A stretch of DNA of 64,000 bases from Triatoma infestans (Eukaryota > Arthropoda > Insecta > Hemiptera > Reduviidae), in the NCBI GenBank assembly GCA_011037195.1, contig JAAEAF010014805.1, positions 124,001 to 188,000 of the forward strand. Reading direction: 5' to 3'. The first letter of the stretch is position 1, and each line of letters opens with the position of its first letter. The translations under genes were made by a program, and so were the position numbers. Below the pieces are notes generated by a model. The model was not told where the DNA came from. It did not search any database and saw only the letters and a list, made by a program, of their open reading frames with translations. Shown one piece after another: positions 56,196 through 64,000 of the stretch.

Positions 56196-57110
56196 ACACT
56201 TGTTGGTTGTATATAATTATGTTGGGTGATTGTAAGGTTATGTTACTATGTGTATGTGATTAATGACAAAATGGAATTATTGTATGTTATATGATAGTCA
56301 TTAGAAAAATAGTGTATAATAAATTTGTTTTCTTTTTTGCAGAATACTCCATAACTAAATTTTTAATAGTGTTGTAAAGTATGCTCAGTGTCTTATCAAG
56401 TTATTTTTATTAGGGGGGGCGATAAGTTATTTCAGGAGATATACTGTACTAATAGGAATAGATAAAGTTTGAAGAAAGGCGATGCAAAGTTTATGGACAG
56501 TCAAAAGCTTGTACATAAGTAATACATAAATGTGAAATACAAGCAGAGTTAATACAAGAAAATATGTAAGTAAATTGATATGTAAGAAGGTTGGCAGCAA
56601 ACAGCAAATTGGAGAAGTGTTAAAATAAATATTAGAGGAAATCAAATGTATTCGTTTTTATTTATCATGCTTGTTTTTTAAATGATACTAATTTATGTTT
56701 AAATTATAGTAAGAATATGTTTAGAGAGATAAGGTGACATTTTTTAAGAATAGGGCACGGTAGGAGAAATTTAAAAACATCATGCAAATAATCTGTATTT
56801 TAATCCGGGAAATAAGGACATTTTTTCTAATGTCTAAAAATTTTAAAATATTTTTCTAATATCTAATCATATCATACAATAATTCCATTTTGCCATTAAT
56901 CACATACACATAGTAACATAATCTTATAACCTCACCACATAATTAATTATATACAACCAACAAGTGTGAGTAACAAGTGACAGAAACATTCGTTGAATTG
57001 AATTCTCTACACGAACTTGGTGAATTTGCTCTGACGATAGATGAAAATCCGAAACCGTTCAGGAAGATAATAAATATGCATGATACGACGGATAAAATAC
57101 CAGAAGAAAT
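56196..57110. repeat. Spaced inverted repeat with one hammerhead copy
   Basis: Left arm 56196-56310 is the reverse complement of 56866-56985 (shared, on the right strand: ATACAATAATTCCATTTTG, ATTAATCACATACACATAGT, ACAACCAACAAGTGTGAG). About 550 bp of AT-rich DNA separate them. The right arm continues into a hammerhead motif at 57025-57070 (CTGACGA and GAAA intact, CCGTTC in place of CCGGTC). The left arm stops before the ribozyme. Confidence 0.75.
57025..57070 (+). ncRNA. Hammerhead motif, helix III mutated
   Basis: TTTGCT, CTGACGA (57031-57037), hairpin around GAT-GAAA-ATC, GAAA (57051-57054), then CCGTTC. The palindromic CCGG that would allow dimer pairing is broken. Confidence 0.65.
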
Positions 57111-57129
57111 TGTCCGTTAGTTTAGCCAT

Positions 57130-57683
57130 GTATGTGTGTATATATCTGGTATGTCAATTTCTCTTGTATTTGTGTTTCTGATAAACTAGGGAGGTTTAGT
57201 GCAATTCGTAGTACCTTGTTTTGGAAAATCTATAATCGTTTTGTCAGTGTGTTGCTAGCGGTTATCCAAACTGGGCAGGCTTATGTCAGCAGGAGGAGGA
57301 CTAAGGAGTGTTCTGTTAGAGTAGTAGGGTGCAAGAATGTTTCAGTGGTGTGTTTCGGTTAATAAGTGGGTACAACTGTTTCAGTCGGGTGTATCCTTGG
57401 TGCAGTTTTAGAGATTAATATGCAGTCTCCAGGTGAGTCTTGTATCAAGGATTACGCCCAGATAACGCACACCTTGATCATTTTGTTTCCAGGGAAATTC
57501 CTGGTTGTTAACTGCTAGTAGGCGAAGGTCTTCATTTCGAAACCGCCGGAGAGCGGTGAAGATTTTCACTTCACTTTTACATAGGTTTAACGTTAGCTTC
57601 CATCGGTGAAACCAGCTAGATAATATACATATTAAATTACAAATATAATTAGAAAAAATATAAATAATAGGAACGCATATCAA
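57130..57683 (-). pseudogene. LINE RT fragment (end of palm and thumb)
   Basis: The frame 57408-57683 contains WFHRWKLTLNLCKSEVKIFT and VRYLGVILDTRLTWRLHI, the conserved end of RT in Jockey/I/CR1-type LINEs. Continuing on the minus strand to 57130, frameshifted, the text ACPVWITASNTLTKRL and IFQNKVLRIALNLPS appears, the thumb region. No active-site segment. It sits next to the hammerhead locus at 56196-57110, but no link is shown. Confidence 0.8.
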
Positions 57684-58935
57684 TTGTGTAAATTATGTCC
57701 AGCAACAATGAAAAGCAAGAGAGAAACACGCATGGAAAAAAACAAAAAACAGTTCAAAATTTCATTTATTTCGATAATTTTTAATTAATTTCGCTTTACC
57801 TTTGTATTTTTGTAACAAAAAAAAAAAGTCTTTTTAAATCACAAGGCTGTTTTCATTAAAAATTAAAGTATTTACAATTAAATGTATATATGATAAAATT
57901 TAATTTAAATAACGTTTTTTTATTATTTTTTTTTGCAACAACAATTCATAAATTCTGTTTTAATAATTTCATTATTTATTTTTCACTCAAACCAACTTCA
58001 CAAAAGGAAATAAGAGAAAGTAAAAAACAGGGAAGAAAGGGCTGGGCGTATTTTTATTTTTTATTTAATTTTAAAAAAGAATCTTATCATGGACTCCTTT
58101 TTAGAACTTCTGTTTAATTAGTGACCAAGTGCTTTGGTAGAAGAATATATATATATATAGATGTAAATAAGATACAAAGGGAAATCTCAGTGGAATGCTC
58201 TTTGGCTCTGTTACAAATTATAATGCTGTTTCGCCCTATTTTTAAAGTTTGCTCCTTGTTGTTCATCTTTACAAATGTTTAACATCGGTTAACTATTTCT
58301 GTCTTTTTATTGATTCGATCATTTAAAATTTTAGTGACTTCACTTTAATCAAAGATGACAGTTGTTATAAAAAGTCCTTTGTGAGTGAACTCAACCGATA
58401 CTATAAATAATGTGAAACATATTTTATATTAATAATTTTGTTTGTCATGATGATGTTTATATAGACTGGCAGGACTTTTTCCATTAATTCTGACAGGTTT
58501 TGAATTTTCCAACATTGACAATGTATGGTTAATCCAGTAAATACAAATATATTTATAGTACTTCAATCAATATCCCCATCAATCGGTTTGATGTATGCCA
58601 GAAATTCAAGTCAACTTTTTACATGAATTTGATAATCATACTATAATGGAGTTGATGAGGAGAAAAATTGGGATTGATTAATTAGACGAGATATGAAGAC
58701 ACTGCTATAATATTGCTATAAGTCTACACTGCACTGGACTTGTAATAATTTCTATAGAATAAAGGGTTAGAGTAGAGTTATGACACTATGTGATGTATAT
58801 GGTTGAATCTGATAGATTGATGATGTCTAGATCTCTAACTGGCTTATATATAGGTTCTCCCCACTCTAGGCTGCTTAAGTCAGAGAGTATCAGAGAGAGT
58901 CCGTTTTCTCTCGGTCGGGCTTGGCTCTCTCTCTT
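57684..58935. other. AT-rich non-coding stretch
   Basis: No recognised feature. The frame at 57890-58117 is Phe/Lys-rich and unsupported. Confidence 0.5.
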
Positions 58936-58944
58936 GCCGTTACA

Positions 58945-59052
58945 TATACTCTGACGGTGAATGGAAATCCGATACCGGGCCAGAACCAATAAAAAGAAAC
59001 AAATTACAATGCATAAAATTTTTTATTTATCCAGCATTGCGGGCCCAATCAC
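58945..59052 (+). ncRNA. Hammerhead-bearing repeat, heavily decayed
   Basis: CTGACGG (58951-58957), ATGGAAATCC, GATACCGGGCC, then a remnant of the flank ending CCAGCATTGCGGGCCCAATC (59030-59049). The core is broken at three places. Confidence 0.5.
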
Positions 59053-59164
59053 ATATTCAAAATGTGTTTATATGATGTTTATGTTGAAAATATAATTTTA
59101 TGATGGCTACATAATTATATTTTATATATACACACTGTCTGCTGTTAGAATATTGTTTTTAAGA

Positions 59165-59612
59165 ATGTGCAGTTGCTACCCGCAAGGGGTATCTGTGTAT
59201 GCAGTTGCTTGGGGAGTAGCGACCCTACGGCTTACCACAGCTCAGTACTCCATGCACTTTGTCAGAACAGTACACAATACACATAAACTACATACATTCT
59301 ACACTTTACAGACTAGGACAAACACAGTTCACAATCTAGGGCCTCCTTCCCTAGTTAACTGGGTAAGCCAAGGGAGAAGGAAGGGATTAGCTCAGTGGTA
59401 CCATGCTGGACAAGCTAAGCGGAGGTCCCGGGTTCGAACCCAGCATGCTGCCCTTAGATGTTCTCTTCCTAGGAGCCTCTACAGCTCACTGTACGATGAT
59501 GAGCAGTGTTGTCTGTAGCTAGAGTACACTGCTTGGATGCCAGCAGTGCACTGAGAAAGCTCCGGGGACAAAATAGATCTTTTAGGTCGCAGTGCGATAA
59601 TCCTCTACAACA
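59165..59612 (+). repeat. Composite: companion unit plus SINE family 1
   Basis: 59165-59388 is the companion unit also found at 27407-27610. It runs directly into the SINE head AGGGATTAGCTCAGTGG at 59389, with B box GGTTCGAACCC, and into the tail AAATAGATCTTTTAGGTCGC ending near CTCTACAACAATC. The shared junction AGGGAGAAGGAAGGG in both loci indicates that the composite moved or was copied as one unit. Confidence 0.8.
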
Positions 59613-59929
59613 ATCTACATCTATCTATATGTGCTGTTGTTTCAAACACCTTAAAATTCAAACATTAATATCCAGGATTTTCACTAAATCCCTCCAAGAC
59701 GTAGTTATTCAATTCCTGTTCTAAATAAATTGAGTCCATTTTAAGTAATTCCAGAAAGCCCACAACTGTTTTAATACCTCATTTTTGACCCGCTACTCTA
59801 GTCTGCCATCTTTCTTTCCCAACAATTTTCAGACACTACCCATGATTTTCTCAAATAAGTGAACGATAATAATTAGTAGTTTGTCCTTCATTTTGCTTTG
59901 TGTAGGATAGGAGAGAATAGTTAAAGGGA

Positions 59930-60560
59930 GAGTGGCCGTTATTGCCCACAATCACCGGACCAAAATGGATCTGATGTAAAAACCCCCAGCTAAGTTACGT
60001 TACCATTGGCTCAGTGCATATACGCAAGTGTTGTGCTTACAAGCAGAATCTAAAAACCACCTGAAAAGCGCCTCAACTTCCACCTAGAGGAATCTCACTG
60101 TTGCCAAGCCCTCACAATCACAAAGGTAATGGAGCGGTGTCTGTTCCTCAATCAAGCAAAACCTGTAATGAACATTATTGGTCACGCCAATAGGTTTGTT
60201 TGTTTACTCAGCCTATAGTGAGTGCTCGGTTAACAGACCCATCATAATCCTTTTGGCATCGCGTCCAGGTTTAGGGAATCTGCCATAATTTTTTGCGAGG
60301 TTCCCTTAAAGACTGAACTCTTTCACTTCCTGTTGGCCAGTTGTATTTCTCTAATTTGCTGCGACCTCGTAAACATGTAAGAATTGATTTTATCGCTAAC
60401 CTGGAAACATAAAACAATGTTCCGGACCAATAAAAGATGTATTTGAAATTTTTTGTGCCAACTTATCGGCTTTCTCATTGCCCTGTGGCACCTAGTATAG
60501 AGTGAACATTTTGGAGGTGCCTAAGTCGGTGAGGAGTTGGAAATCATTCCATGCTAGTTT
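59930..60560 (-). pseudogene. LINE 3' end: RNase H tail and zinc knuckle
   Basis: On the minus strand the RNase H end reads VPQGNEKADKLAQKISN then TSFIGPEHCF (about 60420-60500). Downstream comes YRFCLIEEQTPLHYLCDCEG (about 60105-60165), the C-x-C...H...C knuckle region with the EExTPxHxxxxC wording also seen in the LINE at 4186-5439 (ETEEETPMHLMTNC). It is the same broad group (RNase-H-bearing LINEs), frameshifted and inactive. Confidence 0.75.
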
Positions 60561-60844
60561 AGGAATTAAGCCCAGTACTTTGCGGCAAAACCCTAAAAAA
60601 TTAATTAAGATTTTGCATGATAAATGGTTATGTATAATCCGTAAATCTCTTCTGTGTGGAAAGTTGAGGCACTCAAAATAGTGACTTCCATGGAATATGA
60701 AAAAGATCTCCAGGATGAGAATGTTGAGATCCTAAAATTGTACAACGACTTAGGACTATTAAAATGCATTAAGGAAAGTAAAATTGAGTCCAACAAATAC
60801 TGAAATTTGTAATAAAAAAATACGAAGTATGGCAGAAGAAGGGT

Positions 60845-61080
60845 TTCTTGGAAAAGCTTGTTTCCTGGGAATGCATGTTTTGAAGTAACCTGAGTATAAA
60901 AAAAAATGGTTTTAGAAATGATTTGTATGTGTGTGTGTGCGTGTACGTGTCCGTGTTTTAACAAAATATCTCAGAAACGTAAAGTTACAGGAAGCTCTAT
61001 CTTTGGTATTCCGTTTTGGTAACCCCACCAAATCAGACACGCAGTTTTCGGGTAAAAATCCACCACCTGGAAGAGTGACT
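60845..61080 (+). repeat. Repeat family with internal (TG)n, best copy
   Basis: Order: TTTCCTGGGAATGCATG, TTTTGAAGTAACCTGAGTAT, an A run, a GT/GC run at 60925-60955, AACAAAATATCTCAGAAACG, AAGCTCTATCTTTGG and TATTCCGTTTTGGTAACC. Other copies keep this order with their TG run at the same point. Confidence 0.6.
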
Positions 61081-61489
61081 TTACTGAGTGTTATTTATTT
61101 CACTTTTTTGGCACTTTCTCGAACGCAGCACGATATTCTTTAAACTTTGTATACTATCTACGTACACACATAATTACCTATCACTTTTATTTGAATCATT
61201 TTCCTGGGAAAATTGATTTTTTGGAAGGTTTTTTGGGGGGGGAACAGTAGCGTTATGCTTTTCCCTAATGTTGTACTTCTCCACTACAATATAATATGGT
61301 TTTACCAACTAATATTACATCATTATAATTCAATTATACTTACATAATGAAGCATTGATAGAATTCCAAATGTGAGATTTAGCAGAAGAAATTTTTAAGT
61401 ATTATGTAAACGGTTATCGAAAACGGTTACTAAGAATTTCTTTAAACTGTAAATACAATTCCATATAACGCAACCACTAGTACCATCTA

Positions 61490-61951
61490 GAGCAAATATT
61501 GGCGGAGTTCCGGTGTAATATTTTTGGGCTAGATACCTATACTGCACCATTCATTGTTAACTGTTTAACTAATAGTGCTCAGAATAAACTTTTAATATGG
61601 TTCGTGGAATGTCCTGGAAGTATAGGCATGAGCTAATTAGCGTTATGTAATTTTTGATATGATAAGTGCCATTATTATTTTAAGCATAAACAAGGAAATT
61701 ATTTTTTAAATTTGTTGTCTTGTATTGAGAAGTAGTATTTTTATTTATTTACTTTCTTATTGTATTATTATTTTATTTTAGTAATTATGTTAAGTTTTTT
61801 TTTTTTATTAGTCATTTTAAATTTATTTGAATTGTGTTTATAATGTTTATATAAACCAAACTCTGGCAGACGGATTTATCCATTGCTTTTATAATATAAA
61901 AACATATCTGTGTAATTTTTTGCTCTGTTTAAATAAACATTATTTACTACT
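61490..61951 (+). pseudogene. LINE 3' tail with 14-bp TSD
   Basis: The start reads through a decayed zinc-knuckle segment (NSAQNKLLIWFVECP, about 61575-61615). Then an AT-rich 3' UTR ends AAATAAACATT and a short (TAC)n tail. ACTAGTACCATCTA is duplicated at 61476-61489 and 61952-61965. It is a very short 5'-truncated insertion. Confidence 0.75.
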
Positions 61952-62030
61952 ACTAGTACCATCTAAGGGAAGAAGCAGGTAACTCAAAGTTCTCCTCGTG
62001 GCCGCTGGGAAGCGCTAGTGGGGCGCATCT

Positions 62031-62145
62031 AGAATCTTCTACAGCGGTCTCCCCACGGTCTACCGCGACCTACAATGTCGCGAGAAACCTTCCAGAAACT
62101 TCTACAGTGCTATAAATAGGAGAAGGACCGCTCGAGTGAGACAGT
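62031..62145 (+). promoter_or_regulatory. Heat-shock-type promoter: HSEs, TATA box, initiator
   Basis: AGAATCTTCT (62031-62040) and CTTCCAGAAACTTCT (62089-62103) are arrays of inverted nGAAn units, the heat-shock factor target. TATAAATAGG is at 62111-62120 and ACAGT, an arthropod-type initiator, at 62141-62145, about 31 bases after the TATA start. Spacing fits a working RNA polymerase II core promoter. AATAAA at 62237-62242 followed by a GT-rich stretch lies only 95 bases downstream, which suits an LTR better than a gene. A 19-codon ORF starts at 62157. Neither a gene body nor LTR ends could be proven. Confidence 0.6.
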
Positions 62146-62242
62146 CTTGTTACAAATGGAGTGCGCGCTTGTTAAAAGTGAATTGAGAGAACTTTTGTTG
62201 GTTTTAGTGTTTTAATTGTAATTTATTGTGTTGAACAATAAA

Positions 62243-63628
62243 TTAGTGTTATTAGGAGTTTAGCGTGTTTTATCTAAACCGAATCCACTTAGCAAATAGT
62301 TGCAGTAGCAAGTTGGAAAACGTTGCAATATTGTAATATAAATTTACCCAAAACGTCGGTGATAATTTGAAAAAAGAGTTCTTGTTTTTTTTTGTAACCG
62401 AACTTCAACCACCATTTGATAATATAAAATACAAAGGTCGTAATGAACATCAAAATATAATATTTGTAATAAAAATTTTATTTTCCCATAAACTGCTTTT
62501 AGAATGATTTTGAAAAGCTGTCAATTAGGTTACAATTTTAATTGTTGCTACAAACCTTTAGTTGTGTCAGAGACCGCCCCCCCCTCACCAGCTGCAACTC
62601 AGGTCCACATGATAACCCCCCCTACCACCTTTTTATGGCAAGCCCATTTAAACATAACAATTTCAATGAAAATTTGTCTAGTATATATTATTGTAGTTTT
62701 TGAAAGTCGTTTGAGCGTTTTAAAATAAATTTTTTATTCTGGCTAATTATTTTGAATATCTCCATTTATATCTATCTAATTTTCCATCACAAAATATTGG
62801 TAGAATATGAAACCAATTTTAATTGAATTGATTTGATCGATTGGTTTCATCAGTGATCACTTAGAAACCAATAGGTTAACTAAGGAAATCAGTGACTCAA
62901 ATATTTTTCGAAGCTTTTCTCCCCCCGCCCCAGATTGAACCATCGTAATTCCATTAATATAGCAATGGTTACAATTCGGAAAATCACATGGATGGTCAAC
63001 TTTAGAACATCTGTGCATACAAACTTATTGAAAGAATCATCCTTACATTAAATCCATCATGATGAACTGAGTCATGTTTATTTTAAGAATGAAACAATTA
63101 TCTAACAACCCAGGCTCTTATGCATAAAATTAGTTGTTCATTTGTAAAGGATTTAAAAAAAAACCAATTAAACATACTTCCAATTTTGGATATGATGACT
63201 ACAAAATTAACATTTTTCATCTGAAAATTCTTTTATAAGAATTTTGTTTAACATTTCCTCAGTTTTCCATCAGTGTAAAAAGCCTCATACAATGATATAG
63301 TTTAATTATTTGGCAAACATCCAGTTCTTTTTTAAATTTGCATTTGTTTTTCTTCTCCTTAGTTGGCCATTCATTTTTTGTTGTTGTTTATCTAATTTGT
63401 TTATGAAGTTTTTATTAAGTTTTAGATTTGATTTCGTTGATCCCTTTCGTTCCCATCAACAATAAGTCTGATTACTATACAGCATACGAACGAATAACGT
63501 CTTTTGTTTTTGTTATTTTCAATATTAAAATGAATAAAAGTATTCTTTCGTTATTATTAAAATATTATTTTGCTCAAGATTATTCCGCTCGATTTCTTGC
63601 TGAAATTATTAAATTTATTGAATATGTG
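62243..63628. other. AT-rich non-coding stretch
   Basis: Nothing recognised. Frames at 62504-62728 and 63428-63658 are unsupported. Confidence 0.5.
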
Positions 63629-63629
63629 G

Positions 63630-63985
63630 ATGGGTCCGCAATGCTGGATAATATCTGATATTTCATCCATCGTCTCAGAGCAAATACATCACGTTCGTGT
63701 AGACAGTTCACTTCAATGTAATGTTTCTGTTACACTAACACTTGTTGGTTATATATAATTATGTGGGCATTAAAAATAACCTTTTAACCACTTCACGTAA
63801 TTATATACAACCAACAAAACAACAAGTGTGCGTGTAATAGAAACATTACTGTGTTGAAATGAACTCTTTACACGAACTTGGTGAATTTGCTCTGACAATG
63901 GATGAAAATCCGAAACTGGTCAGGAAGAAAATGAATATGCATGCTACGACGGATAAAATACCAGATGTTAAATATATAATTTAAC
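63630..63985. ncRNA. Palindromic unit of the hammerhead family
   Basis: Left half begins GGATGGGTCCGCAATGCTGG (63630-63649) and contains TTCATCCATCGTCTCAGAGC, a minus motif that has lost the GAAACCGGTC part. Right half contains a plus motif at 63886-63930: CTGACAA (G to A in the core), hairpin GGAT-GAAA-ATCC, GAAACTGGTC, then ATGCATGCTACGACGGATAA. Centre around 63775 pairs TATAATTATGTGG with its inverse. The unit runs to near the window edge. Confidence 0.75.
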
Positions 63986-64000
63986 AAAATTTCTCATATG

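Overview
The window is AT-rich nuclear DNA from an animal, most likely an arthropod or a close invertebrate relative. The evidence is indirect: dense short repeats, no operon-like gene packing, Jockey-, RTE- and R1/I-type LINE remnants, a TTAA-flanked piggyBac relic, tRNA-derived SINEs, tRNA-Leu-primed LTR elements, and hammerhead-ribozyme motifs of the kind known from Penelope-like elements. I cannot name the species. No complete host gene is visible. The only host-like coding piece is a possible terminal exon of 40 codons at 23810-23934. A heat-shock-type promoter near 62.1 kb may belong to a gene or to an LTR.

Layout. 0-10 kb: a tRNA-SINE at 1.6 kb, a ribozyme relic at 2.25 kb, two damaged SINEs, then 3'-ends of LINEs (4.2-5.4 kb minus, 6.0-6.5 kb minus, 8.0-8.6 kb plus, 9.8-10.1 kb plus). 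10.3-13.8 kb: a 1.5-kb repeat split by a 1.94-kb piggyBac relic; an inverted, uninterrupted copy at 20.9-22.4 kb preserves the empty TTAA site. 14.7-19.8 kb: a LINE tail, an RTE-clade pseudogene, SINEs, an LTR-like repeat. 20.7-22.8 kb: a cluster of hammerhead motifs. 23-31 kb: the candidate exon, an LTR-like repeat, a SINE joined to a second unit, and a LINE 3' half at 29.9-31.1 kb. 32.5-33.4 kb: a Jockey-like LINE with an 11-bp target duplication. 33.5-35.3 kb: a 22-bp minisatellite. 36-43 kb: SINEs, a solo LTR, the best hammerhead locus (39.0-39.3 kb), LINE and RTE relics. 44.6-48.7 kb: palindromic LTR-like foldbacks and an LTR-PBS-LTR deletion product. 50-55 kb: SINEs, a LINE tail, another LTR-like copy. 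56-64 kb: two further hammerhead loci plus one relic, RT and RNase H relics, a composite SINE, the promoter-like block.

How the parts work together. Four themes run through the window. (1) A dispersed element carries hammerhead-like motifs, several as outward-facing inverted pairs; eleven copies in different states of decay are present. (2) Several insertions lie between direct repeats of about 100-165 bp, far longer than the 8-17 bp duplications around the SINEs and the Jockey copy. (3) Two SINE tail types match the 3' ends of two different LINEs in the same window, as expected if those LINEs mobilise them. (4) LTR-type termini (TGTAA...TNNACA, 4-bp target duplications) occur as a solo LTR, as an internally deleted element, and as palindromes. 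Everything here was read by eye; no alignment, folding or database search was run.
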